Assembly (NCBI GenBank): GCA_027320105.1
Contig: DAHVMA010000036.1
Location: 62,001-126,000 of the forward strand
Reading direction: 5' to 3'
Origin: JAKAQB01 sp027320105
GTDB lineage: Bacteria > Actinomycetota > Acidimicrobiia > Acidimicrobiales > Palsa-688
Length of the DNA: 64,000 nt
Shown here: positions 7,711 to 16,203 of the stretch, piece after piece
Position numbering within the stretch: the stretch's first letter is position 1
Layout of the letters: every line of letters starts with the position of its first letter
The notes under the pieces: generated by a model
The model's database searches: none
What the model was told of the DNA's origin: nothing
The model's input: only the letters and a program-made list of their open reading frames with translations
Program-made: the position numbers and the translations under genes

Positions 7711-9015
7711 CTACAGCAGGTGGTGAGGGGGCTTCGCGGTGCCCTCGGCGAAACGCGCGAGGCGGAACGGGTGCAGCTCGTGGTGGCTCTTCCCGGTGAC
7801 CACGAGGTCGGCGACGATCCGGCCGACCGCCGGGGCGATGCCGAAGCCGTGCCCGCTCATGCCGGTCGCGACGACCACCCCGGCGCCGGGGCCGACCGTG
7901 TCGATGACCGGGAGCGCGTCCGGAGTCCCGTCGATCGTGCCTGCCCAGGCCGTTACCGCCCTCCGCTCTCGGCCGGGGATGCACTCGGCCATTGCCGCGA
8001 GCGCCTCTTCCACGTCCTCGTAGCGCACGTGCCCGCCGAGGTGGTAGTTGTTCTCGCGCCTGGCGATCGTCGCCAGGACCTCGCGTGGCCGCACCTGGAG
8101 GTACTCGCGGTTCTTCCAGTACATGGGGATAACCTGGCGGAGCTGGCGCGGCGCTAGGAGCGATCGGAGCGCGCTGGGGTCCGCCACCACCTCACCCCGG
8201 CCTCCGGCCGATAGCAGCACCTGGCCGCTCGCGGTCTGGCGGAAACCGACCCGCCCGGTCCACACGCATGCGTCGGTGAGCCACGGCACCTTCTCGGTCA
8301 ATGCGACCGTCTGGCCGACCAGCTGCACCGGCATATGGAGGCCGAGCTCCCGCAGGAGCGCGCCCGACCCGACACCGGCCGCGAGCACGACGTTCGACGC
8401 TGGAACGAACCAGTCGTCGGTCTGCACACCCGCGACGGCGCCGCCGGAGGTGACGATCGAGCGGGCAGGGCATCCAGAGAAGACGTCGACCTGCTCAGGG
8501 ACAAGCGCGCCCGAGTAGGCAGCGACCGCCCTGGCCGGGTTCACCTGCCCGTCGCTCGGCGTGAAGATCGCGAGCGCGAAGCGCGCACGGAAGCCCGGCA
8601 CGATCTCCGCGACCTCTTCGTCCGTGACGACGCGGCTGTCGAGCCCGCAGCTCCGGGCGACCTCGATCCAGCGGTGGTAGTCCTCCGCACGCTCCGGCTG
8701 GTCGGTCAGCCGGAGGTTCCCACCCTGCACCCATTCGAGGTCGGCCCCGAGACGCCCAGGAAGCTCCCGCCACATCCGGCAGGCCTCGATCATGATCGGC
8801 AGCTCTTCGATTGCGCGGCCCTGCTGGCGGATGAAGCCCCAGTTGCGGCTCGACTGCCCGGCACCCGGTTCGGCGGCATCGAGCACGCAGACGTGCAGCT
8901 TTCGCTGCGCGAGCTCATAGGCAGACGCGAGGCCCACTATCCCCGCGCCGATCACCACGACGTCAGGGCGACGTGCGAGGCGCCAGAACGGCTGGCGCCC
9001 CTCGGGAGGCTTCAC
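7711..9015 (-). CDS. DAO-family FAD-dependent amine/N-alkylamino-acid oxidoreductase
   Basis: This flavoenzyme of the D-amino-acid oxidase/sarcosine oxidase/PuuB superfamily has 434 residues. An N-terminal dinucleotide-binding motif (VVIGAGIVGLASAYEL) is followed by the GQSSRNWGFIRQQGR stretch seen in glycine/sarcosine and gamma-glutamylputrescine oxidases. A C-terminal VIDTVGPGAGVVVATGMSGHG motif completes the FAD site. GTG 9015 has an ideal GGAGGG site, and its GTGA overlaps the stop of a short upstream frame. As the last gene of the amine operon it probably oxidises an N-alkylglutamate or gamma-glutamylamine to release an aldehyde. That substrate is inferred from context. Confidence 0.85.
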   Translation of the reverse strand: MKPPEGRQPFWRLARRPDVVVIGAGIVGLASAYELAQRKLHVCVLDAAEPGAGQSSRNWGFIRQQGRAIEELPIMIEACRMWRELPGRLGADLEWVQGGNLRLTDQPERAEDYHRWIEVARSCGLDSRVVTDEEVAEIVPGFRARFALAIFTPSDGQVNPARAVAAYSGALVPEQVDVFSGCPARSIVTSGGAVAGVQTDDWFVPASNVVLAAGVGSGALLRELGLHMPVQLVGQTVALTEKVPWLTDACVWTGRVGFRQTASGQVLLSAGGRGEVVADPSALRSLLAPRQLRQVIPMYWKNREYLQVRPREVLATIARRENNYHLGGHVRYEDVEEALAAMAECIPGRERRAVTAWAGTIDGTPDALPVIDTVGPGAGVVVATGMSGHGFGIAPAVGRIVADLVVTGKSHHELHPFRLARFAEGTAKPPHHLL

Positions 9016-9043
9016 GGCACCCTCCGGAAGGCGCAACGCCTTC

Positions 9044-9088
9044 CCTCACCCATCGACGCCTCACCCATCGACGCCTCACCCATCGATG
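9044..9088. repeat. 15-bp tandem repeat spanning a stop codon (three copies)
   Basis: The unit CCTCACCCATCGACG occurs three times (9044-9058, 9059-9073, 9074-9088, the last with one change). The glutamine-synthetase-like gene ends inside the third copy. Because the unit is a multiple of three, each copy also gives an in-frame TGA to that gene. In another minus-strand frame the repeats encode Met-Gly-Glu-Ala-Ser units leading to a TGA that overlaps the flavoenzyme start, which could act as a coupling leader. The position is certain, the role is speculative. Confidence 0.8.
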
Positions 9089-10392
9089 TAGCGTTCACGT
9101 TCCCAGTCGGTGACCGCCGCGTGCCACAGGGAAAGCTCATGACGACCGAGGGCGACGAAGACGTCGCGGAACTCTCCGAGAAGCTCCCCGACGAAAGCAT
9201 CCTGCTCGAGCACGCCGAGAGCGCTCTCGAAGCTCACCGGGAGCAGCGGGAGATCCGTACGCGCGTACGCGTCGCCGGTCACCCGGCAAGGAGGCTCGAG
9301 CCCGCGCTCCACTCCGTCGAGCCCTGCCGCGACGCAGGCCGCGGCGACGAGGTACGGGTTCGCGTCCGCTGCTCCCCCACGCCACTCCAGCCGGTTCGCC
9401 GCGTCGTGGCCCGCGATCGCGCGCACCCCGACGGTGCGGTTGTCCACCCCCCAGCAGGCCTGCGTCGGCGCGAAGCTGTGATCCGCGATCCGCTTGTACG
9501 CGTTCACCGTCGGAGACCCCAGCGCCGTGATGGCCGGCATGCGCTCGAGAAGGCCTGCCAGGTACCGGCCCATCAGCCCTCCTTCCAGGTCGCCAGGCGT
9601 CGAGGGGCCGAAGGCGTTGCCGCCCCCGTCGAGCCCGGCGAGCGACTGGTGGAGGTGGAACCCCGAGCCAGATTGCTCGGGGAGCGGCTTCGCCATGAAC
9701 GTCGCCCGCCAGCCCATCTCCTGGGCAATCTCCTTCACGGCCATCTTGAAGCGCAACGTGTTGTCCGCGGCCTCGAGCGCATCCGCGTAGTGCATGTTCA
9801 TCTCGACCTGGGCGGGCCCGAATTCGGTGTTGCAGGCTTCGATCGCGACGCCCATCGCGGCGAGGTCGTCGCGCAGGCGCTGCATGAAGGGCTCGAGCAC
9901 GGCGCCCCGCGTAAGGCTGTAGCAGTCGATCTCCTCGTAGAGCGGCCGGCCGCTCGAGTCGAGCAGGTAGAACTCGAGCTCCGCGCCGACCTTCGGTTCG
10001 TAGCCGAGCGCCCGGGCGCGCGCGACAACGTCCTTCAGGATGTGGCGCGTGCTCACAGCGACCTCACGGCCGTCCGGCTCGGTGCAGTCACAGATCACCG
10101 ACGCGGCACCCGGGCGCCAGGGAACCCGGCGGAACGAGTCGAGGTCGGGCACCGCGACCATGTCCGGGTAGCCGGTGTCGAAGTTCGTGTAGGCGACGCT
10201 TTGAATCACGTCACATCGACGACCCCAGACCAGCGCGGCGTTGGCCAGCTCGAAGCCGTGGTAGGCGGTGTCGAGGAAGTGCCGGGCAGGGATTCGCTTT
10301 CCGCGCGGCAGGCCCTGCGCGTCAGGAAATACGCACTCGATCGTGCGGATCTCGTATTCCTTGCAATGCGCTTCCACCTCGCCGATGTCCAC
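9076..10392 (-). CDS. Glutamine-synthetase-like gamma-glutamylamide ligase (GmaS/PuuA type)
   Basis: This GS-fold enzyme has 438 residues. The N-terminal beta-grasp region is followed by a catalytic domain with VGAELEFYLLD near 148, the FGPAQVEMNMHY segment near 201 and GSGFHLHQSL near 250 (ATP/Glu site). NRTVGVRAIAG and the arginine-rich NRLEWRGGAADANPY follow. GS-like enzymes next to MgsABC-type genes are gamma-glutamylmethylamide synthetases, and those beside amine oxidases are gamma-glutamylpolyamine ligases (PuuA). Both fit here, and the amine is unknown. It starts at GTG 10392 after GAGGGG. A true nitrogen-assimilatory GS is less likely given the context. Confidence 0.85.
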   Translation of the reverse strand: MDIGEVEAHCKEYEIRTIECVFPDAQGLPRGKRIPARHFLDTAYHGFELANAALVWGRRCDVIQSVAYTNFDTGYPDMVAVPDLDSFRRVPWRPGAASVICDCTEPDGREVAVSTRHILKDVVARARALGYEPKVGAELEFYLLDSSGRPLYEEIDCYSLTRGAVLEPFMQRLRDDLAAMGVAIEACNTEFGPAQVEMNMHYADALEAADNTLRFKMAVKEIAQEMGWRATFMAKPLPEQSGSGFHLHQSLAGLDGGGNAFGPSTPGDLEGGLMGRYLAGLLERMPAITALGSPTVNAYKRIADHSFAPTQACWGVDNRTVGVRAIAGHDAANRLEWRGGAADANPYLVAAACVAAGLDGVERGLEPPCRVTGDAYARTDLPLLPVSFESALGVLEQDAFVGELLGEFRDVFVALGRHELSLWHAAVTDWERERYIDG

Positions 10393-10490
10393 TTCGTCCC
10401 CTCTCGCTCCTGGTTGCCGACCTGCCGAACGGTGCTGGCGCGTCCACCGAATCGTGCCGTGCCGCCCGCATCGGCCGAGAACCGGCCGCC

Positions 10491-11843
10491 CTACCCGGGA
10501 ACCCAGTTGGTCCCCGCGAGCGGAACCCGCGCCATCGCCGCCGCCTCGAGCGTGAGCGCCCGCAGATCCTCTGGCTCGAGCCCGTGGACATCACCCTTGC
10601 CGCACGCCTTGGCGAGCAGCGTCATCTCCATCACCATCGCGTTGATGAAGTTCTCGACGCGCTCCGCGGCCTCCTCGACGTCGAGCCGCTCGACCAGCTC
10701 GGGCTCCTGGGTCGCGATGCCGACGGGGCAGCGCCCGGTGTGGCAGTGGTGGCAGTACCCCGGAGCGGTGCCGAGCTGCGCGTAGTCGTCCACGTGGACC
10801 GGCGCGTTGCAATTCAGCGCAATCAGCGCCGCCGTGCCGATCGCGACGGCGTCGGCGCCGAGCGCGAGCGCCTTGGCCGCGTCTGCGCCGCTGCCGATGC
10901 CCCCTGACACGACCAGGTCCACCTCGCCGTAGAGGCCGAGCTCCTCGAGCGCCTCTCGGGCCGCGGCGACCGCAGCGATCGTCGGGACTCCGGTGTGGTC
11001 GAGGAGCAGCTCGGGAGATGCGCCCGTCGCGCCCTCCATGCCGTCGACGACGATGACGTCGGCACCGATCTTCGCCGCGATCTTCACGTCCTCACGCACC
11101 CTGGTCGCCGGCATCTTGACGAAGATCGGGACCTGGTTGTCGGTCGCGATACGCAACTCCTCCAGCTTGACCTCCATGTCGTCCGCCCCGAGAAAGTCGG
11201 GATGGCGCACGGCCGAGCGCTGGTCGATGTTCTTGGGCAGCGTCCGCATCTCGGCTACGCGGTCGGCCACCTTGGCGCCGGGAAGCAGGCCCCCGGTGCC
11301 CGGCTTCGCGCCCTGGCCCATCGCGACCTCGATGGCGTCGGCCTGGCGCAGGTGCTCGAGGTCGAGCATGTAGCGCGACGGGGTCATCTGGTACACGAGG
11401 AGAGAGGACTCCTTCCGCTCCTCGCTGAGCATGCCTCCCTCGCCCGTGCACGTGCACGTGCCGATCGCCGAGGCGGCACGACCCAGCGCGGCCTTGGCGT
11501 TCCACGAGAGCGCCCCAAAGGACATTGACGTGATGTAGACGGGCACCGAGAGCTCGAGCGGCTTCGCGCACCCGTGGCGCGCGCCGAGCACCGTCTTGGT
11601 CTCGCAGCTCTCGCGGTAGCCCTCGAGCGGCAGCCGCGTCATCGCTGCCGGAAGGAACACGAGGTCGTCGAGCCTCGGGATCCGGCGGTGCAGCGAGAAA
11701 CCGGTGATGCGGTAGCGGCCGAGCTGGGCCTTCGACTGGATCTCCTCGATCGTACAGCGGTCCCAGATCGGGCTTTCCCGCATGCTGGTGGCGTCGGCCA
11801 CCCGCGCGCGATCGGTGTCGGGTTCACGACCTTCGCTGCTCAT
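10491..11843 (-). CDS. mgsC: Glutamate-synthase FMN-domain protein (MgsC/GlxD type)
   Basis: This 450-residue stand-alone version of the FMN/TIM-barrel domain of glutamate synthase large subunit carries an Fe-S site. Visible motifs are the SFGALSWNAKAALGRAA entry to the barrel, KPGTGGLLPGAKV, and VDGMEGATGASP for the FMN phosphate region. The C-terminal GYCHHCHTGRCPVGIATQ probably binds a [3Fe-4S]-type cluster. With the two genes upstream it rebuilds a split GltB, the architecture of N-methylglutamate synthase MgsABC and rhizobial GlxBCD. ATG 11843 has a perfect GGAGGAG site and overlaps the mgsB stop by ATGA. The symbol is by homology and context only. Confidence 0.8.
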   Translation of the reverse strand: MSSEGREPDTDRARVADATSMRESPIWDRCTIEEIQSKAQLGRYRITGFSLHRRIPRLDDLVFLPAAMTRLPLEGYRESCETKTVLGARHGCAKPLELSVPVYITSMSFGALSWNAKAALGRAASAIGTCTCTGEGGMLSEERKESSLLVYQMTPSRYMLDLEHLRQADAIEVAMGQGAKPGTGGLLPGAKVADRVAEMRTLPKNIDQRSAVRHPDFLGADDMEVKLEELRIATDNQVPIFVKMPATRVREDVKIAAKIGADVIVVDGMEGATGASPELLLDHTGVPTIAAVAAAREALEELGLYGEVDLVVSGGIGSGADAAKALALGADAVAIGTAALIALNCNAPVHVDDYAQLGTAPGYCHHCHTGRCPVGIATQEPELVERLDVEEAAERVENFINAMVMEMTLLAKACGKGDVHGLEPEDLRALTLEAAAMARVPLAGTNWVPG

Positions 11844-12580
11844 ATGCTCCTCCAGATCCGGCCATCGTGCTTGTCGAAGTACCACAGTCGTCCCTCCGCC
11901 TCGATCTTGCGGAAGGGGCCATCGGGCCAGGACAGCCCTGCCACCGCGAGGTCACGCACGAGCTCCTCGGTGTCCTCTGCCTCGACCGGTCGCTCGATCG
12001 CGTCGGCGCCGAGCGAGCCGACAGCGCCCGAGATGAAGATCCTGCCTTCGTACATCGACGCACCGAGACCCTCGCCTGCGCCGTTCAGCACGACGATCTT
12101 GCCGCGGTGGGCCATGAACCCCGACAGGAACCCGACGGAGCCCATCACGAAGATGTCTCCGCCCTTCATCGCGATCCCCGTGCGCGGCCCGCCGTCGCCG
12201 TGGATCACGATCATCCCGCCCCGCATGCCCGCCCCCGCCGACCAGGCGGTCGATCCGCGTACGACGATCCTGCCCTCGGACATCGCCTCGCCGACACCCC
12301 AGCCGGCGTTACCGTGCACGACGATGGAGGCGCCGGCGTTGAAGCCGCCGCAGTAGTAGCCGACGCTGCCCAGAAAGTGGATCTCAGCGCCCATCCCCTC
12401 GAGTCCGATGCCGAGGTTGTGCCGCGCGCGGGGGTTGTCCACCGCGACCTGCTTGCTCTCCTGCGCGAGCTCACGCAGCGTGCGGTTGAGCTCGTAGACG
12501 TCGAGCCCGTCGGCGTCGATGTGCACGGCCTCGTCGGACAGCCCGACCCACCTGCCCGCCGCGGTCTGGTCGATGCTCAC
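11840..12580 (-). CDS. mgsB: Glutamate-synthase GXGXG-domain protein (MgsB/GlxC type)
   Basis: This 246-residue protein consists mainly of the right-handed beta-helix (GXGXG) domain that forms the C-terminus of GltB. Regular Gly-rich turns (GGFNAGASIVVHGNAGWGVG, GGMIVIHGDGG, GKIVVLNGAGEGLG) mark the helix rungs. By itself it is non-catalytic. In split glutamate synthases it holds the amidotransferase and FMN subunits together. GTG 12580 follows GGAGG by about 10 bases and overlaps the mgsA stop (GTGA), so the three subunits are translationally coupled, consistent with one complex. Confidence 0.8.
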   Translation of the reverse strand: MSIDQTAAGRWVGLSDEAVHIDADGLDVYELNRTLRELAQESKQVAVDNPRARHNLGIGLEGMGAEIHFLGSVGYYCGGFNAGASIVVHGNAGWGVGEAMSEGRIVVRGSTAWSAGAGMRGGMIVIHGDGGPRTGIAMKGGDIFVMGSVGFLSGFMAHRGKIVVLNGAGEGLGASMYEGRIFISGAVGSLGADAIERPVEAEDTEELVRDLAVAGLSWPDGPFRKIEAEGRLWYFDKHDGRIWRSI

Positions 12581-13539
12581 CTTGCGCCCACCTCCATTGC
12601 CTGGTCGCTCACCGCGGGGACGTCCCACACGACGGCGGTCGCCTCTCTCACGTACTCAGTAACGAGCTCAGCGTCGAACACCCTCCTGAGCGCCTGCTCC
12701 TCGGTCGCGAGTGCGGTCGTCCCGTCGATCCGGCTCACGAGGAGGGGTTTGATCGCGAGCCGATCGGTGGCGCAGCCGATCGCCGACTCGGTCGCGAGAA
12801 GGTAGGTGAACACCCCGTCCAGCGCGGTGATAGAGCGCAGGAGGGCCTCGTGCAGGGATGAGCCCTTTGCGAGCTGCTCCGCGATGTACACCGCGATCAG
12901 TTCCGAGTCGTTGTCCGTCAGGAACTGGAGGTTCCGCTCGGACATGAGCCGCCTCATCTTGTAGTAGTTCGTCAGCTGACCGTTGTGGGTGATTGCGACG
13001 TCGAGGAAGGGCCGCGCCCAGAAGGGGTGGGAGAGCTCCACGTCGACCGTCGACTCCGTCGCGAGGCGTGAGTGCGCCATGCCGTGCGTGCCGACGAACT
13101 CGTCGATGCCGTGACGCAAGGCGACCTCGTCGGCGCTGCCGACGTCCTTGACGATCTCGAGCCGCCGGCCCATTGAGTGGACCCGCACCCCCTCGGTCGC
13201 CTCGATCGCCTCGAGAAGGACCGCGGGGCTCCCCGCGAAGTCCGCCGTGAGCCGGAAGAAGGTCCCTCCGTCACGACCTCCAGCCGTGGCCTGCGCCTCG
13301 TCCGTGAGGCGCGCGTCCACCCGCTTCATACCCTGGACCACCGAAGAGAGCGCCTCGTCCGCGTCGACGCCGCCAAGGGCATGCGCCCGGATGATGACTC
13401 GGTCCTCGTGGGGCTCCTCACCATAGAGGGCGAACCCCGTCGAGTCGGGGCCGCGATGGAGCATCGCGCCCTCGGTAACGCGCAGCAGGTGACCCACAGG
13501 CCCTGCGTGCTCGAGGATCAGACCGCACTGGCCGCACAT
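12577..13539 (-). CDS. mgsA: Class II glutamine amidotransferase subunit (MgsA/GlxB type)
   Basis: This 320-residue Ntn-hydrolase glutaminase domain starts MCGQCGLI at 13539, so Cys2 becomes the N-terminal nucleophile once Met is removed. This fixes the start, although the frame is open upstream to 13710. Other family features are the HSRLATES motif near residue 155, GQLTNYYKMRR and the NDSELIAVYI segment. It is the amidotransferase part of a split glutamate-synthase-like complex. In N-methylglutamate synthase the equivalent subunit acts on gamma-glutamylmethylamide. It starts two bases after the GntR stop and is translationally linked to mgsB. Confidence 0.85.
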   Translation of the reverse strand: MCGQCGLILEHAGPVGHLLRVTEGAMLHRGPDSTGFALYGEEPHEDRVIIRAHALGGVDADEALSSVVQGMKRVDARLTDEAQATAGGRDGGTFFRLTADFAGSPAVLLEAIEATEGVRVHSMGRRLEIVKDVGSADEVALRHGIDEFVGTHGMAHSRLATESTVDVELSHPFWARPFLDVAITHNGQLTNYYKMRRLMSERNLQFLTDNDSELIAVYIAEQLAKGSSLHEALLRSITALDGVFTYLLATESAIGCATDRLAIKPLLVSRIDGTTALATEEQALRRVFDAELVTEYVREATAVVWDVPAVSDQAMEVGAR

Positions 13540-13540
13540 G

Positions 13541-14257
13541 TCATACTTCTCTTTCCTCTTGGGGTCGGTCCGCCATGCGCTCGGCGAGTGCGTCTGCTGC
13601 GCACCGGATGTGGAGGCGCAACAGCTCCTCGACCCGCGCGCCGTCGCGCTCGACGTAGGCGTCGACGATCTCCCGGTGCTCACGCACCATATCCGACGTC
13701 GCGCCGACACTGCGGGCGTAGTAGCTGAAGATGAGGAACGCCGAGTTCTGGTCCCATATGTCCTGCAGGTGCTGAGCCATGCGGCGGTTCGGGCACGAGC
13801 GGATCAGCGTCGTGTGGAGGTCGACGTTGCGCTGGAAGGCGTCGCTCACCCTCGCCGGGTAGCGGTCCTCGAGCGCGCGCTGGATCGCCCGCACTCGCAC
13901 CATGCCGGCCTCGTCCACGACCTCGCAGGCGAGCCGCGCGGCGACCGGCTCGAGCACTTCGCGCAGCTGGTAGAGCTCCCCGACGTCCTCGATCGTGAGC
14001 CCGCGGACGAACATCCCGCGGTTCGGAAGCGTGTAGATGAAGCCGTCCCGCTCGAGCCGGAGCAACGCCTCGCGCAACGGGGTCCGGCTCACACCGAGGC
14101 TCGCGGCAAGCCGCTGCTGCAGGAGCCGGGTGTCCGGCCTGATCTCCCCGCTGACGATCGCGGCGCGCAGCCTCTTGTACACCTCGTTGATGAGCCGGCT
14201 GTCCCGCCTCTCGACCAGCCTCGGCTCGATTCTGGATCCCCCCGGCCGGCTCTGCAC
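13541..14257 (-). CDS. GntR-family (FadR/VanR, FCD-domain) regulator
   Basis: The 238-residue regulator has an N-terminal winged helix (LINEVYKRLRAAIVSGEIRPD, then RLAASLGVSRTPLREALLRLERDG, a textbook GntR recognition helix). A C-terminal FCD ligand domain follows, with the metal-binding His pattern VDLHTTLIRSC and REHREIVDAY. It lies inside the amine operon between the permease and mgsA, so it probably senses the substrate or an intermediate and autoregulates. GTG 14257 is chosen as the last in-frame start before the domain. A possible operator (15892-15903) lies upstream of the operon promoter. Confidence 0.88.
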   Translation of the reverse strand: MQSRPGGSRIEPRLVERRDSRLINEVYKRLRAAIVSGEIRPDTRLLQQRLAASLGVSRTPLREALLRLERDGFIYTLPNRGMFVRGLTIEDVGELYQLREVLEPVAARLACEVVDEAGMVRVRAIQRALEDRYPARVSDAFQRNVDLHTTLIRSCPNRRMAQHLQDIWDQNSAFLIFSYYARSVGATSDMVREHREIVDAYVERDGARVEELLRLHIRCAADALAERMADRPQEEREV

Positions 14258-14265
14258 CGCCCCGC

Positions 14266-15780
14266 TCAACTGGCACTCTCGGCATCCGCCTGCGCAAGGC
14301 TCAGGTCGGGAAGGACCCTCGACGCTCCGGCCACGGCGCTGTGGTTCTCTCGTGCCATGTTCAGCGCGGTCAGCCCTGCGCCGACGGTGACCCAGCCGAT
14401 GACGTACCAGATCCACTGGTCGTCGGGAGACGGCACCTTGTAGATGCTCCCGAAGATCCCACCAGCGGCGACCCCGAGCCCGAGGACGACGGCAACCACG
14501 AGGGTGGCGCGGTTCGCGTGTTCCCACAGCCCGCGGATTGCCCCCAGCGAGATCGCTGCGTACACGACGACGAGGCCGAGTCCGCCGAGCCCCACGACCC
14601 ACGCGAAGAAGGGGAAGAACTGGGGAGCGCCGTTCAAGGGGAACACACCGTTGTCCAGCCGCACGAGGAGGACGAAGGCGACGCCGAGGAGGACCTGGAA
14701 CACGATCGCGTTCACGGGCGTCCCCCACCGCCTGGAGACCTTCGCGAAGAGCCCGGGGATCCTCCGATCACGCGCCATGGCGAACAGGCCACGCGTGGAG
14801 GAAACCGCCGCGCCGACGCCGACCGCCATGATGTCGCAGATCACCACGATGTTCAGGAAGTCGAGCAGGACCGAGGTGCCGAAGTCCCCCGGCGCGCCAA
14901 GCGTGAACAGTGGCGCCGGGCTCTTCACCCACTGCGTCATGTCGAGACCAAAGCCGATGTCCTGCGCGTAGGCGGCCAGGACGTAGAACACCGTGACGAC
15001 TCCCACCGACCCGAGGATCGCGATCGGGATGGAGCGCTTGGGGTTCGCCGTCTCCTCGCCGAGGTTGGCCGCTGACTCGAACCCGACGAACAGGAGGATC
15101 GCGTAGACGATCCCGAAGAAGATGCCCGACCAGCCGTCCGCGGCAGAGCTCGGCTCGAACGGCCGCGCCGTGTTGCCCCCGTGGCCGCCCTGCGCGATGA
15201 CGGACAGGAAGAAGCCGAGGACGAGGAGCGCGGAGAGTGACACGAGCACGAGCTGTGCCTTCGTCGAGATCTTCACGCCGAAATAGAGCAGGCAGAAGAG
15301 GAGCACCGCATAGACGAGGTCGATCACCCAGTACGGGATGTTCACGCCGTACGCGGAGCTGAGAAAGCCAGAGGTGATACCGCCGACGAGCAGCACGATC
15401 CCAGCCGAGAGCAGGAGCGTGCAGCCATAGTAGAGCCACCCTGCGACGAACCCCACCCGCTTGCCAAACCCGTCGGTGACGTAGTCGTACAGCGCACCTG
15501 CCGCGTGGATCTTGCGGGAGTACGCGGCGATGATCCAGCCGAGCCCCCCGACTCCGATGGCGGCGATGATGATCGCGATCGGCGTGGCGATCCCGGCTCC
15601 CTTGCCGGCGGCGCCCGCACCGACCACGAGGGGGATCAGGAGCGCCGAGGAGAAGACCGGCCCCATGAACCCCGCGGATTGGGCGATCGCGTCCACCACA
15701 GAGAGGTGCCGCTCCCCCAGTTGCTCCCTTCCAGCGCCTTCGTCGGCGCGACCGCCGTTCGCCACGGCTCGGTCCCCCAC
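14266..15780 (-). CDS. APC-family amino acid/amine permease
   Basis: This 504-residue integral membrane protein has about 12 hydrophobic segments. It contains the APC landmarks VDAIAQSAGFMGPVFSSAL (first helix), LLFVGFESAANLGEETANPKRSIP near the middle, and GLFAMARDRRIPGLFAKVSRRWGTPVNAIV. Members import amino acids, polyamines or ethanolamine by proton symport or exchange. As the first gene of the amine operon it probably brings in the pathway's amine. It starts at GTG 15780, about 75 bp downstream of a strong promoter candidate. Confidence 0.9.
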   Translation of the reverse strand: MGDRAVANGGRADEGAGREQLGERHLSVVDAIAQSAGFMGPVFSSALLIPLVVGAGAAGKGAGIATPIAIIIAAIGVGGLGWIIAAYSRKIHAAGALYDYVTDGFGKRVGFVAGWLYYGCTLLLSAGIVLLVGGITSGFLSSAYGVNIPYWVIDLVYAVLLFCLLYFGVKISTKAQLVLVSLSALLVLGFFLSVIAQGGHGGNTARPFEPSSAADGWSGIFFGIVYAILLFVGFESAANLGEETANPKRSIPIAILGSVGVVTVFYVLAAYAQDIGFGLDMTQWVKSPAPLFTLGAPGDFGTSVLLDFLNIVVICDIMAVGVGAAVSSTRGLFAMARDRRIPGLFAKVSRRWGTPVNAIVFQVLLGVAFVLLVRLDNGVFPLNGAPQFFPFFAWVVGLGGLGLVVVYAAISLGAIRGLWEHANRATLVVAVVLGLGVAAGGIFGSIYKVPSPDDQWIWYVIGWVTVGAGLTALNMARENHSAVAGASRVLPDLSLAQADAESAS

Positions 15781-15813
15781 TTTCGCTCAGGCACGCAAGC
15801 GCAGCGTGCGACC

Positions 15814-15833
15814 GAATGCTGAATGCTGAATGC
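15814..15833. repeat. 7-bp tandem repeat GAATGCT in the operon leader
   Basis: GAATGCT is repeated head to tail nearly three times between the promoter at 15855-15883 and the permease start at 15780. On the transcribed strand this gives repeated AGCATTC in the 5' untranslated leader. It could be replication slippage or a protein/RNA contact site. No riboswitch fold is evident. The remaining part of 15904-16203 is GC-rich with short inverted repeats and no supportable gene. Confidence 0.6.
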
Positions 15834-15854
15834 AAACCGGCACCTGGGTTAGTT

Positions 15855-15883
15855 ACTGTAGGGGACCTCCGTTCTCATGTCAA
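15855..15883 (-). promoter_or_regulatory. Sigma70-type promoter of the amine operon
   Basis: Read on the minus strand, TTGACA (15883-15878) and TACAGT (15860-15855) are separated by exactly 17 bases. This is a near-consensus housekeeping promoter. It points into the permease-GntR-mgsABC-GS-flavoenzyme operon, whose first start codon is at 15780. It is the best promoter match in the window. Confidence 0.7.
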
Positions 15884-15891
15884 GTGCCTCG

Positions 15892-15903
15892 GTCTACGTA
15901 CAC
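15892..15903. promoter_or_regulatory. Candidate GntR operator (imperfect palindrome)
   Basis: GTCTACGTACAC is a palindrome at 10 of 12 positions around TACGTA. It lies just upstream of the -35 box of the amine-operon promoter. GntR/FCD regulators bind short palindromes of this size, and the operon encodes one. The link to that regulator is inferred from position only. Confidence 0.35.
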
Positions 15904-16203
15904 TGCCGAAGTCCTGAGAAGACCCACGGAGCAGGTCCCCGGCCTCGCCGGCAGCGCGGCCTCGCCGGCCGGGCAGCGATCAGGGACGCTGGCCGCCCCT
16001 CAGCGGTACGCGGACAGCCCGTGAGCACCTCGCCCAGCACGAGGGTTGTGCGCCGAGCTTGGTGGTTACAGACGGGGTCACCGGGGCCGGAGCACTCGCC
16101 GACGGTACGCCGGGCGAGCTCGGGGCCAGGGCTTGGGCTAGGGCGGTGGCACTGCAACCCGCCCCACCCCGAATGCACCTGGCGCGGCCGTTCGCCGCCG
16201 GCG

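Noticed and set aside
9076..10392. Assimilatory glutamine synthetase glnA
   Set aside because: The operon context (split glutamate synthase, DAO enzyme, permease) fits gamma-glutamylamide ligases better, and the N-terminal region is unlike typical type I GlnA.
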